DNA from: Actinoallomurus sp040655075
Lineage (GTDB): Bacteria; Actinomycetota; Actinomycetes; Streptosporangiales; Streptosporangiaceae
Reading direction: 5' to 3'
Assembly (NCBI RefSeq): GCF_040655075.1
Contig: NZ_JBFAJC010000013.1
Span: 62,001 to 126,000, forward strand
DNA length: 64,000 nt
This document shows, piece after piece, positions 32,109 to 40,790 of this stretch. The notes beneath the pieces are model-generated. The model had not been told where the DNA came from, did not search any database, and worked only from the letters and a program-made list of their open reading frames with translations. A program made the translations under genes and the position numbers. Positions within the stretch are counted from its first letter, which is position 1. Each line of letters opens with the position of its first letter.

Positions 32109-34217
32109 TCAGTCCGCCGCCGGTGCCGCGCCCGTGCGTTTGAGGGCGCGGATCGCCTTTGCCGCCCCCTCTGCCTTCAGGTCGACGAACGCCGGGGTGA
32201 CGTCCAGCGGCGTGCGGTAGGCGCGGAGGGTCTTCGGGCCCTGAATGACGGTGCCGTGGTTGACGTCGAACCACTTTCCGGACGGCAGGAACACGTCCCG
32301 GGTCGTACCGCTGGTCAGCTGGGGCGCCGCCAGCACCGCCGGGCCGAGCATCCACTCGTCGTTCACCGTGTAGGTCCGGGCGTCCTTCGGGAAGTCGAAG
32401 AACAGCGGGCGCATGATCGGGTCGCCGGTGGCGACGCTGTGCTTCACCTGGTCCCAGATGTAGGGGGCGAGCCGGCCATGTGCCTGGACGGCGTCGCGGT
32501 AGCGGTCGATCGTCTCCTGGTCGTACGAGACGGGTTTGCCGGTCTTCACGTCGTTGGTGCCGGCCGGCGACGCGGAGGAGTACATCAGCGGCATCAGCGC
32601 GGCCGACTGCGCCCAGCGGATGAGGACGTCCTTCTTCGGCGCGGGCTGGCCACCGGAACCACCGATCATGTCGGTCTCGACGAACGGGTAGCCGATCGTG
32701 GAGATGGCGAGGTTCTGGGTGACGGAGGCGGCGAGGGAGTCCCAGCCCGTCCCCTTGTCGATCTGGCGGATGACGAAGCCGGTCTTCTGCGACCCGCTCC
32801 AGTGCGTCCGGATGCCCGCGCCCTGCAGGTCGAACCCGTCGGCCAGTTCGGCCCCGAGCCGCTGGTAGTCGGCGCGCTTGTAGCCCGGGTCGGGCGCGCA
32901 GCTGTCGTCGAAGAAGCGGGTGTCGAACTTGAAACCGTCCACCCGGTAGGTGCTCATCAACTTCTTGAGGTTCGCGACGTACCACGCCTTGGCGTCGGGG
33001 TTGGCCAGGTCGACGATGCCGGCCGTGCCGTTCCACCAGGTCACCTTGCAGGGCTTCGTGCCGTCGGTCTTGTCCTTCAGCAGGTAGCCGTGGTCGGCGG
33101 CGTACTGGTAGTTCGTGGAGTCCAGGTTGATCCAGAGCGTGACCCAGATGCCGAAGTCGTAGCCCATCGCATGGATCTTGTCCGACATCGCCCGAGCGTC
33201 GGGGAACGTCTTCGGGTCGAAGGTCAGGTTGCCGTAGTTGGACTCCCACTTGTCGTCGAGCTGGATGGTGTGCCCGGGGATGCGGTTGTCGTGCAGCTTC
33301 TGGGCCCAGTCCAGGATCTTGTTCTGGTCGACCTTCGTGTAGAACTGCGCCCAGGAGTTCCACAGCGGCTTGACGTACTGCTCGTAGGGGGCATCGCTCT
33401 TCGCGGGCTTGCCGACGACGCCGGTGTGGTCGCGGTACACGTCGCGGGCGTTCGCCTCGACGAACACCGTCGCGTTGTACGTGCCGCCCGAGTCGATCGT
33501 GAAGCGGCCGAGGCCGTCGCTGCCGTCGTTGATGGCCACGTCCATGACCTCGCCGGTGTCGACGAGCAGGCCCGTGGCGCTCGAGGTGTACCAGAACGGA
33601 TCGACCATCTCGTACGAGGCGGGGCCGAACGCGTTGTCGTGCACGTGCCCGGTCTCCAGCGGCCAGGGCTGGTCGGTGCCGGGTCCGCCCTGCGGGGTGG
33701 CCGTCTCGCCGTGGCCGTACCAGTGCCCGCCCGACTTCAGGTCGTACGCCAATCCGAGCTGATCGGGACTGCCGCCCTTGACGCTCCAGGACAGGGCGTA
33801 CCGGTCGGCCTTCGGGGTGAGCAGCGCCTCGACCGTGACGCCGTTCTGCGTGGTGGCCGCGTGGAGGCGCAGGACGCCCTTCTTCCAGGTCCAGCCGGTG
33901 ACCTTGGTCGCCCGCTGCCAGGCGCCGCTCGCGTGGAAGCGGAGGCCGCCGGTGTCGCCGCCGGCCGTGGCGAGCACCGTACGCCCGCGGCGCGCGGTCG
34001 TGATGGTCAGGGACGCGGTGGCGATGCCGACCGAGTAGCCCGGTGCCCCGGACGACGCGGGCACGGTCACGGTCACGGAGTGGGAGTCGTGGGTGACGCG
34101 CGGGCCGCCGGCCGATCCGGCCGCGGCCTGCGCGGGTGATACGGCGACGAGCGCGCCGAGCGCCGGCGCCGTGAGGGCGAGGCCGAACCTCACCATTCGA
34201 TCATGCCATGACAGCAC
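32109..34217 (-). CDS. Secreted glycoside hydrolase family 31 enzyme
   Basis: GH31 retaining alpha-glycosidase (alpha-glucosidase, alpha-xylosidase or relatives). From the GTG at 34217 (GGAGG six bases upstream) it has 702 residues with a signal peptide (cleavage after AQAAA, about residue 33). An N-terminal beta-sandwich is followed by the (beta/alpha)8 barrel: IPGHTIQLDDKWE, DGFKFDTRFFDD with the nucleophile Asp, and FVETDMIGGSGG with the likely acid/base region. The C-terminal beta domain has DPIMRPLFFDFPKDARTY. Related secreted actinobacterial proteins are often annotated only as GH31; the substrate is open. It is divergent from a GH89 gene, with a shared control region. Confidence 0.85.
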   Translation of the reverse strand: MLSWHDRMVRFGLALTAPALGALVAVSPAQAAAGSAGGPRVTHDSHSVTVTVPASSGAPGYSVGIATASLTITTARRGRTVLATAGGDTGGLRFHASGAWQRATKVTGWTWKKGVLRLHAATTQNGVTVEALLTPKADRYALSWSVKGGSPDQLGLAYDLKSGGHWYGHGETATPQGGPGTDQPWPLETGHVHDNAFGPASYEMVDPFWYTSSATGLLVDTGEVMDVAINDGSDGLGRFTIDSGGTYNATVFVEANARDVYRDHTGVVGKPAKSDAPYEQYVKPLWNSWAQFYTKVDQNKILDWAQKLHDNRIPGHTIQLDDKWESNYGNLTFDPKTFPDARAMSDKIHAMGYDFGIWVTLWINLDSTNYQYAADHGYLLKDKTDGTKPCKVTWWNGTAGIVDLANPDAKAWYVANLKKLMSTYRVDGFKFDTRFFDDSCAPDPGYKRADYQRLGAELADGFDLQGAGIRTHWSGSQKTGFVIRQIDKGTGWDSLAASVTQNLAISTIGYPFVETDMIGGSGGQPAPKKDVLIRWAQSAALMPLMYSSASPAGTNDVKTGKPVSYDQETIDRYRDAVQAHGRLAPYIWDQVKHSVATGDPIMRPLFFDFPKDARTYTVNDEWMLGPAVLAAPQLTSGTTRDVFLPSGKWFDVNHGTVIQGPKTLRAYRTPLDVTPAFVDLKAEGAAKAIRALKRTGAAPAAD

Positions 34218-34529
34218 CCGATGCCTCCTCGTGAGGGTTCAGCAGGGCTGGCACCCCGAAACCCGGCCCGTGCAAGGTCATGATTTTTTCTGCTCATACT
34301 TGGATCCAAGCGAGCACATGTCAACACCCATCACGGAGCGATTGCCTCCGTCAGCGGCTCGTTTATGCCGTTCACCTCCCAAAAAGCGCCCAATATGCCG
34401 ATTCAAGGTTCTTCACAGTTGACGGCATGACTGCTCTGCAGCGTACGATCGTGCGCGATACGTCGCTCTATCAATCACATATGAGCACGGCGACGGGGGG
34501 CCGGGCCCTGAGACTCCACAGGAGCTTCG
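34218..34529. promoter_or_regulatory. Divergent control region GH31 / GH89
   Basis: A 312-base region with no supported gene. The stretch 34280-34330 is AT-rich for this genome (TGATTTTTTCTGCTCATAC) and probably carries a promoter. It contains the perfect palindrome CTTGGATCCAAG at 34299-34310, flanked by TGCTC and GAGCA, a convincing operator-like dyad. GGAGC at 34511-34523 precedes the GH89 start. Confidence 0.55.
34299..34310. promoter_or_regulatory. Palindromic operator candidate
   Basis: CTTGGATCCAAG is a perfect 12-base palindrome, extended by TGCTC (34291-34295) and GAGCA (34312-34316) on the two sides. It lies in the control region shared by the GH31 and GH89 genes, and could serve both. 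The regulator is not in the window. Confidence 0.5.
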
Positions 34530-36776
34530 ATGCGTGCCTCACCGTCCCCGTCGCCGACCGCCGTCGTCCTCACCGCCCTGCTCGCGCTGCTCCTCGGAGT
34601 CTCGTCTCCCGTCGCGCGCGCCGCACCGCCGCCCGGACCCACGTCCGCGACGCCCGCCGGCGGCTCGTTCGACGTCGGCCCCGCACGCGCCGCGCTGGCC
34701 CGCCTCATCCCCGGGCGCGACCGGCAGGTCGACCTCGTCCCCATGGCTCGCGGCGCCGAGGACGCCTTCCGCGTCTCCGGCCGGGCCGGGCACATCGTGA
34801 TCGAGGGCACCGGTTCCGCCGTCCTGCTCACCGGCTTCGGCTGGTACCTCAAGAACGTCGCCCACGCCGACATCTCCTGGAACGGCGAGCAGCTCACCCT
34901 GCCACGCCTGCTGCCCGCGCCGTCCGCACCGGTCACCCGCGCGGCGAACGTCCCGCACCGGTTCGCGCTCAACGACACCGACGACGGCTACACCGGGCCG
35001 TACCGGACCTGGGCGGACTGGCAGCGCGAGATCGACGTGCTGGCCCTGCACGGCATCAACGAGGTGCTCGTCTACACCGGCGCCGACGCGACGTACTACG
35101 ACACCCTCCGCGACTTCGGCTACTCCGACGCCGAGATCCGCGCGTGGATCCCGGCCCCGGCGCACCAGCCGTGGTGGCTGCTGCAGAACATGTCCGGCTT
35201 CGGCGGCCCCATCTCCAAGAGCCTGATCGAGCGGCGCGCCGCCCTCGCCAAGAAGATCATCGGACGACTGCGCGAGCTCGGCATGACGCCGGTGCTTCCC
35301 GGCTACTACGGCACCGTGCCGCCGGGCTTCGTCGCCAAGAACCCCGGCGCACGGGTCGTCCCCCAGGGCACCTGGGGCGCCTTCACCCGTCCCGACTGGC
35401 TCGACCCGCGCAACCCGTTGTTCGCCCAGGTCGCCGCGGACTTCTACCGGCACCAGAGCGAGCGGTACGGCGACAGCACGATGTACAAGATGGACCTCCT
35501 GCACGAGGGCGGGCGGCCCGGTGACGTCCCGGTCGGGGACGCCGCGCGGGCCGTGCAGGCGGCGCTGGAGAAGGCGCACCCCGGAGCGATCTGGACCCTG
35601 CTCGGCTGGCAGTCCAACCCGCGTCCCGACATCCTGTCCGCGATCGACCGGAGCAAGGTGTTCATCGTCGACGGACTGTCGGACCGGTTCCCGTCCGTCA
35701 CCGACCGGGAGAAGGACTGGCAGGGCACGCCGTACGCCTTCGGCAGCATCTGGAACTTCGGCGGCCACACCACCCTCGGCGCGAACACCCCCGACTGGGT
35801 GAGCCTGTACCCGCAGTGGCGCGACAGGCCAGGCAGCGAACTGGCGGGGATCGCGATGATGCCGGAGGGCGCCGACAACAACCCCGCGGCGATGGCGCTG
35901 TTCACCGAGCTGGCCTGGACGCCCGGCACGATCGGACTGGACGCCTGGTTCGCCGGCTACGCCAGGGCACGGTACGGCGGCGACGACCCGCACGCCGCGG
36001 CCGCCTGGCAGGTGCTGCGCCGGACCGCGTACGGCACCACGCGCGCCGACTCCTGGAGCGAGGGCCAGGACGGCCTGTTCGCGGCGCGGCCGAGCCTGAG
36101 CGCCACGACCGCCGCCGCGTACTCGCCGCAGCAGATGCGCTATGACCCCACCGCGTTCGACCGGGCGCTCACCGAACTGCTGCAGGTCGCGCCCGCGCTG
36201 CGGAACAGCTCGGCCTACCGGTACGACCTCATGGACGTCACGCGGCAGGTGCTGTCGAACCACAGCCGCCTGCTGCTGCCGCAGATCAAGGCCGCGTACG
36301 ACGCGGGGGATCGCACGCGGTTCGAGGAGCTGACCTCGGTCTGGCAGCGCTGGATGACGCTGTTGGACCAGGTGGTCGCGACGGACGGGCAGCACCTGCT
36401 GGGCCGCTGGCTCGCCGCCGCCCGCGCGGCCGGATCGACCACCGCGGAGAAGGACCGGCTGGAGTACGACGCCCGCTCGATCATCACGACCTGGGGCGGC
36501 CGCGACAGCAGCGAGCAGGGCCTGCACGAGTACGCCAACCGTGAGTGGGCAGGCCTGGTCGGCGGGCTGTACCGGCAGCGATGGAAGACCTACTTCGGCG
36601 AACTCGACGCCGCCCTTGGCGCCGGACGTCCCCCGAAGTCCATCGACTGGTTCGCGATCGACGACGCCTGGGCCCACGGGCACCAGCGGTACGCCACCCG
36701 GACGACCGGCGACATCGGCCGCGTCGCGCGGACCGTGGCGGCGACGCTCGCCCAGACCCGCACCGGACGGCGCTGA
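34530..36776 (+). CDS. Secreted alpha-N-acetylglucosaminidase (GH89)
   Basis: GH89 enzymes (NAGLU family) release terminal alpha-N-acetylglucosamine from glycans. The 748 residues begin with a signal peptide (TALLALLLGVSSPVARA) and follow the family order: small N-terminal domain (HIVIEGTGSAVLLTGFGWYLK), the barrel with RFALNDTDDGYTGPYRTWADWQ and HGINEVLVYTGADATYY, PWWLLQNMSGFGGPIS, and YKMDLLHEGGRPGDVP, and a helical C-terminal domain. AGGAGC precedes the ATG. The paired GH31 gene points to a small glycan-degrading locus; bacterial GH89 proteins often act on mucin- or heparan-type glycans, but plant or fungal glycans cannot be excluded. Confidence 0.9.
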   Translation: MRASPSPSPTAVVLTALLALLLGVSSPVARAAPPPGPTSATPAGGSFDVGPARAALARLIPGRDRQVDLVPMARGAEDAFRVSGRAGHIVIEGTGSAVLLTGFGWYLKNVAHADISWNGEQLTLPRLLPAPSAPVTRAANVPHRFALNDTDDGYTGPYRTWADWQREIDVLALHGINEVLVYTGADATYYDTLRDFGYSDAEIRAWIPAPAHQPWWLLQNMSGFGGPISKSLIERRAALAKKIIGRLRELGMTPVLPGYYGTVPPGFVAKNPGARVVPQGTWGAFTRPDWLDPRNPLFAQVAADFYRHQSERYGDSTMYKMDLLHEGGRPGDVPVGDAARAVQAALEKAHPGAIWTLLGWQSNPRPDILSAIDRSKVFIVDGLSDRFPSVTDREKDWQGTPYAFGSIWNFGGHTTLGANTPDWVSLYPQWRDRPGSELAGIAMMPEGADNNPAAMALFTELAWTPGTIGLDAWFAGYARARYGGDDPHAAAAWQVLRRTAYGTTRADSWSEGQDGLFAARPSLSATTAAAYSPQQMRYDPTAFDRALTELLQVAPALRNSSAYRYDLMDVTRQVLSNHSRLLLPQIKAAYDAGDRTRFEELTSVWQRWMTLLDQVVATDGQHLLGRWLAAARAAGSTTAEKDRLEYDARSIITTWGGRDSSEQGLHEYANREWAGLVGGLYRQRWKTYFGELDAALGAGRPPKSIDWFAIDDAWAHGHQRYATRTTGDIGRVARTVAATLAQTRTGRR

Positions 36777-36975
36777 CCGCGTCCGCCGGCCGGACCGCCG
36801 TCGCCGTCGGACAGCCGGTCACGGCATGGCGATGTTCCATGGCCTGAGCGTCACCAGAAACCGAACCCGGCCCTGGTATTGCAGCACGGAGATGGGGCCG
36901 ACCTGGGAGTTGGTGCCGATGAGGTGGGCGAAAGCGCGGCCATCGTCGGCGAACATGGCGCATACTGGTGAGTAA

Positions 36976-37203
36976 ATGAGAAGCTCCCACTCCGCCAGCC
37001 GGCGCCACCTGCCCACCAGTCCCTTCAAAGCCCCGGTCGCCCCGCCGCCTGTTGAGCAGTTCGCCTTGCAGGACAAGGTGAGCCATGACAGGTACGGCCT
37101 CGGTGTGGTCATCGATGTCGAGGAAGGCATCGCCGTGACCGTGGATTTCGGTTCTCAGACGGAACGAATCCCGACGCCCTACGCCAAGCTCGTCAAGTTG
37201 TGA
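36976..37203 (+). CDS. Small Tudor/SH3-like DNA-helicase tail-type protein
   Basis: A 75-residue protein. After a basic, proline-containing N-terminus comes a compact domain: LQDKVSHDRYGLGVVIDVEE, then VTVDFGSQTERIPTPYAKLVKL. The pattern G/D-x-V-x-H-xx-(F/Y)-G-x-G-x-V followed by VDFG is the beta-barrel found at the C-terminus of UvrD/PcrA helicases and in CarD-related proteins, which contact RNA polymerase. Here it stands alone. A transcription- or repair-linked adaptor is possible. A hairpin pair follows the stop. Confidence 0.66.
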   Translation: MRSSHSASRRHLPTSPFKAPVAPPPVEQFALQDKVSHDRYGLGVVIDVEEGIAVTVDFGSQTERIPTPYAKLVKL

Positions 37204-37211
37204 GATGGCCG

Positions 37212-37275
37212 GCGCTACGAGAGTCGTAGCGCTGTGCCGACGCTCCTGCTGCCGCCGCGGGCATGCCCGCGGCGG
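37212..37275. terminator. Two hairpins between convergent genes
   Basis: GCGCTACGA / TCGTAGCGC (37212-37232, three-base loop) is followed by a perfect 24-base palindrome centred at 37263-37264 (37252-37275). They lie between the end of the Tudor-like gene and the end of the methyltransferase-like gene. Confidence 0.76.
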
Positions 37276-37320
37276 TTGTCGATCTCACGCGTACCGGGTG
37301 GGCGTCCGCTCGGGCCGCGA

Positions 37321-38052
37321 TCATTGTGGCGGCGCGTCGGTTCTGCGGCTGTAGGCGGTCATCGCGCTGTGGATATGCCGCCAGGTGATGTGGTGGCTGC
37401 TGGAACCGATCGGCGTCCATGCACGGGCAAGAAGCCGGAAGAAGTCGTCATCGGCACAGTGGCCGCCCGCACCTTGCCCGATGTAGATCAGCAGGTCGCC
37501 CGTGTAGGCGTGGAGGGCCTGGTTCGCCCACGGGTCGCCGTGAGATGGCCAGCACAGCAGCAGCGCCCGGTCCGGATGGTGCCGGGCGGCGGTCGGGCCG
37601 CCTCGCCGGATGACGGAGTATTCGGTGCCGTCGGTGTAGGTGTTGGCGGAGGAGCTGACAGGCTCATAGGCGATGGCGTCGATGCCGGCTTGTATCGCCT
37701 GCCACACCCAGTACCCCGAGCCCGCACCGATCTCGACCAAGCCGCGCCCGCGGAGGATCTGGGCGAGCCAGGCGATATCGCCGGGTGAGGGGATCGCCCA
37801 TGAGTAGCGCTTGGTCAGCAGGTGATGCCCGACGGGAAGTCCGCGGGCGAAACCGTCGGGACAGATCCCCTGCCCGGCTTCACGCACCGACGGCAGCTGC
37901 CGGACGATCTCCCAGTACGGGTTGTCGACACCGGCGGGGGTGACCTGATCGTAGGCGCTCCCGGCGATCCGGAAGGCCGCCGCCTCGTCCGTGAGACCGG
38001 ATCGTCGCGCCCACCACTGGTGGATCTCAGCACGCTCTGCTGACACGGTCAC
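37321..38052 (-). CDS. SAM-dependent methyltransferase-like protein
   Basis: A 243-residue soluble protein. The phrase GRGLVEIGAGSGYWVWQAIQ (about residues 104-123) is a class I SAM-binding motif I, and IDAIAYEP is a fitting motif II with the acidic residue. The rest is unfamiliar, and the region after residue 140 looks more like a divergent catalytic part (ALLLCWPSHGDPWANQAL). AAGGAGG directly precedes the GTG. It is divergent from an ABC-F gene. The family is present in other actinomycetes without known function as far as I recall; substrate unknown. Confidence 0.65.
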   Translation of the reverse strand: MTVSAERAEIHQWWARRSGLTDEAAAFRIAGSAYDQVTPAGVDNPYWEIVRQLPSVREAGQGICPDGFARGLPVGHHLLTKRYSWAIPSPGDIAWLAQILRGRGLVEIGAGSGYWVWQAIQAGIDAIAYEPVSSSANTYTDGTEYSVIRRGGPTAARHHPDRALLLCWPSHGDPWANQALHAYTGDLLIYIGQGAGGHCADDDFFRLLARAWTPIGSSSHHITWRHIHSAMTAYSRRTDAPPQ

Positions 38053-38164
38053 CCTGACCTCCTTGGCGGACCCCTCGGACGATATACACCCAATTGCGGG
38101 CGAAGAAGGGACGATGCCCTGTCAGGGCGCCCGGACGCCCGGTGGCGGATAGCGTTGGCGTTCT

Positions 38165-39826
38165 ATGACAGCAACCCTTGTCGCGAAGGATCTCGCCGCC
38201 GGGCACGGTGACCGTGCCTTGTTCTCTGGGCTGGACCTGGTCGTCTCCACTGGAGAAGTCATCGGGCTGGTCGGGGTCAACGGCGCGGGGAAGTCCACCC
38301 TGCTGCGGACTCTCGGGGGGCTGCTCCCACCCGAGGGCGGTTCCGTGACGCTCAGCCCGTCGTCGGCGGTCGTCGGCTACCTGCCGCAGGAACCGGAGCG
38401 GCGCGGCGGCGAGACGGTGATCGGCTTCCTTGCCCGGCGTACCGGGGTGGCGCGGGCTCAGCGGGAGCTGGACGCCGCGACCGAGGGCCTGGTCGGTGGG
38501 CGTGAGGGGGCCGAGGACGAATACGCCTCCGCCTTGGAGCGGTGGCTGGCCCTGGGCGGCGCCGATCTTGAGGACCGGGCCGGGGAGGTGGCCGCCGAGC
38601 TGGGGCTGGAGGCCGGCCTCGATCAGCGGATGACCTCGTTGTCCGGCGGGCAGGCGGCCCGCGCGGGGATGGCGTCGCTGCTGCTCAGCCGCTATGACAT
38701 CTTTCTGCTCGACGAGCCCACCAACGACCTGGATCTGGACGGGCTGGAGCGGCTGGAACGGTTCGTCACGAGCCTGCGGGCCGGCACGGTGCTGGTCAGC
38801 CATGACCGCGAGTTCCTGGACCGGACGGTCACCCGGGTGGTGGAGCTGGACCTGGCCCAGCAGCAGGTGAACGTCTACGGCGGTGATTACGCCGCGTACC
38901 TGGCCGAGCGTGAGGTCGCCCGCAGGCACGCCCGCGCCGACTACGAGGAGTACGCGGGTAGGGTCGCCGCGCTGGAGCAGCGGGGCCGGACGCAACGGGA
39001 CTGGGCCGCCAAGGGCGTCAGGAACGCCAGGAAGAAGGCCCGGGGCGCCAACGGCGGAGACAACGACAAGGTCGGCCGGAACTTCCGCGCCGACGCGAGT
39101 GAGAAGCAGGCCTCCAAGGTCCGCCAGACCGAGCGCGCGCTCGAACGCCTCGACGTGGTCGAGGAGCCCCGCAAGGAGTGGGAGCTGCGGATGGAGATCG
39201 CCGTCGCGCCACGCGCCGGTGCCGTAGTGGCGACCCTGAACTCCGCGGTGCTGCGGCTCGGAGACTTCACGCTGGGCCCCGTCGACCTGCAGATCGGCTG
39301 GGCCGAACGGGTCGCGATCACCGGAGCCAACGGGGCGGGCAAGTCGACGCTCCTGTCGGCGCTGCTGGGCCGGGCCGTTCTCACCGAAGGTCACGCCGCG
39401 CTCGGCCCGGGCGTGGTCATCGGCGAGGTCGACCAGGCGCGAGCGCTGTTCATCGGGGAGAGTTCCCTTCTTGATGCCTTCGGCGCGGAGGTTCCCGAGT
39501 TGCCGCCGGCGGAGATCCGTACCCTGCTGGCGAAGTTCGGCCTGCGCGCCGCGCACGTGACCCGCCCCGCGGCGACGTTGTCCCCTGGTGAGCGCACTCG
39601 GGCGGCCCTGGCGCTGCTTCAGGCGCGGGGCGTGAACCTCCTCGTTCTGGACGAGCCGACCAACCATCTCGATCTGCCGGCGATCGAACAGCTGGAGTCC
39701 GCGCTCGACTCCTATCCCGGAACCCTGCTGCTGGTAACCCACGATCGCCGGATGATCAACGCGGTGCACACCACCCGCCGTCTACACCTCACCAACGGCC
39801 GTGTCGCCGAGATGGACCCGGCCTGA
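38165..39826 (+). CDS. ABC-F family ATPase (ribosome protection or regulatory type)
   Basis: A 553-residue protein with two ABC ATPase domains and no membrane part. First domain: Walker A GVNGAGKS (37-44), signature LSGGQAARAG, Walker B FLLDEPTNDLDLDG. Linker of about 90 residues, strongly basic (RNARKKARGANGGDNDK), as needed to reach into the ribosomal exit site. Second domain: TGANGAGKSTL, LSPGERTRAAL and LVLDEPTNHLDLPAI. ABC-F proteins act on ribosomes, some giving antibiotic resistance. No clear ribosome binding site stands before the ATG at 38165, so it may be leaderless or controlled through its leader. The specific subgroup cannot be fixed by eye. Confidence 0.88.
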   Translation: MTATLVAKDLAAGHGDRALFSGLDLVVSTGEVIGLVGVNGAGKSTLLRTLGGLLPPEGGSVTLSPSSAVVGYLPQEPERRGGETVIGFLARRTGVARAQRELDAATEGLVGGREGAEDEYASALERWLALGGADLEDRAGEVAAELGLEAGLDQRMTSLSGGQAARAGMASLLLSRYDIFLLDEPTNDLDLDGLERLERFVTSLRAGTVLVSHDREFLDRTVTRVVELDLAQQQVNVYGGDYAAYLAEREVARRHARADYEEYAGRVAALEQRGRTQRDWAAKGVRNARKKARGANGGDNDKVGRNFRADASEKQASKVRQTERALERLDVVEEPRKEWELRMEIAVAPRAGAVVATLNSAVLRLGDFTLGPVDLQIGWAERVAITGANGAGKSTLLSALLGRAVLTEGHAALGPGVVIGEVDQARALFIGESSLLDAFGAEVPELPPAEIRTLLAKFGLRAAHVTRPAATLSPGERTRAALALLQARGVNLLVLDEPTNHLDLPAIEQLESALDSYPGTLLLVTHDRRMINAVHTTRRLHLTNGRVAEMDPA

Positions 39827-39851
39827 ACCACGACGGCGGCCGGGTCAGGCC
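39820..39851. terminator. Bidirectional hairpin overlapping two stop codons
   Basis: GGCCTGA (39820-39826) and TCAGGCC (39845-39851) pair; each arm contains the stop codon of one of the convergent genes (ABC-F and Ppx/GppA). Confidence 0.6.
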
Positions 39852-40780
39852 GGCTCGGGGAGGGTGCTCAGGTGGCGCAGGATCACACCCTCCCGCAGCG
39901 CCCACGGGCAGATGACGACCTCCGGCAGGTCGAACAGGTCCATCGCGGCGTCCGCGACGATCGCGCCCGCCGAGAGCTGCGGCGCCCGCCCCTCCGACAC
40001 CCCTGGCAGCTGCGCACGCTCCTCAACGGTCATCTCGGTCAGCCGTCGGGCCCACTGCGTCATGTCGCGGTGACTGAGCACCCGCCGGACCAAGGGGCCC
40101 TGGCTGGTCGGGGCGGCGCCGGCGATCCGCGCGAGTTGCTTGAACGTCTTGGAGGTCGCCACCGCGTGGTCCGGCGTGCCACGCCGGGTCACCCCGGACA
40201 CCTGGCGGGCGATCGTGGCGCGGACGTACTTGCGCAGGGCGCGGACCTCGTCGGGCGGCGGCGGGTCGGCGGTGAACCAGTCCCGGGTCAGCCGCCCCGC
40301 GCCCAGCGGCACCGAGGTGGAGAAGTCCGGGTCCTCATCGGCACCCGCGGCGATCTCCAGGGAGCCGCCCCCGATGTCCAGGACGAGCAGGCGCCCGGCC
40401 GACCAGCCGAACCACCGCCGGGCCGCCAGGAAGGTCAGCCGCGCCTCCTCCTCCCCGGACAGCACCTGAAGGTCGACGCCGCTGTCGGCGCGTACCTTGG
40501 CGAGGACCTCCTCGCCGTTGGCCGCCTCGCGCACGGCCGAGGTGGCGAACCCGATGAGACGCTCGACGCCCTTGTCCTCGGCGATCCGTACGGCCTCGTC
40601 GACGAAGCGCCCCAGCAGCGCCGCCCCCTGCTCGGACAGCCGGTCGCCGTCCTCCAGATGCGCGGCGAGCCGCATCTCCTCCTTGTGGGAGGAGGCCGGC
40701 AGCGGCGCGGCTCCGTGGTGCGCGTCGACCACCAGCAGATGGACCGTATTCGATCCGACGTCCAAGACACCCAGTCTCAT
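39845..40780 (-). CDS. Ppx/GppA family phosphatase
   Basis: Actin-fold phosphatase acting on polyphosphate or on pppGpp. The 311 residues start with MRLGVLDVGSNTVHLLVVDA, the phosphate-1 motif; the second phosphate loop is in RLLVLDIGGGSLEIAAG (about 135-151). VRRVLSHRDMTQWARRLTEM and ERAQLPGVSEGRA are typical C-terminal pieces. The ATG at 40780 starts at the conserved motif. It is the last gene of the long minus-strand operon, ten bases after the CitE-like gene. Whether it takes part in the operon's pathway or is only co-transcribed is unclear. Confidence 0.9.
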   Translation of the reverse strand: MRLGVLDVGSNTVHLLVVDAHHGAAPLPASSHKEEMRLAAHLEDGDRLSEQGAALLGRFVDEAVRIAEDKGVERLIGFATSAVREAANGEEVLAKVRADSGVDLQVLSGEEEARLTFLAARRWFGWSAGRLLVLDIGGGSLEIAAGADEDPDFSTSVPLGAGRLTRDWFTADPPPPDEVRALRKYVRATIARQVSGVTRRGTPDHAVATSKTFKQLARIAGAAPTSQGPLVRRVLSHRDMTQWARRLTEMTVEERAQLPGVSEGRAPQLSAGAIVADAAMDLFDLPEVVICPWALREGVILRHLSTLPEPA

Positions 40781-40790
40781 GGTCCGCACG

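Noticed and set aside
34273..35524. Plus-strand frame starting in the GH31/GH89 control region
   Set aside because: It is out of frame with the GH89 protein, which has signal peptide, ribosome binding site and full family text from 34530.
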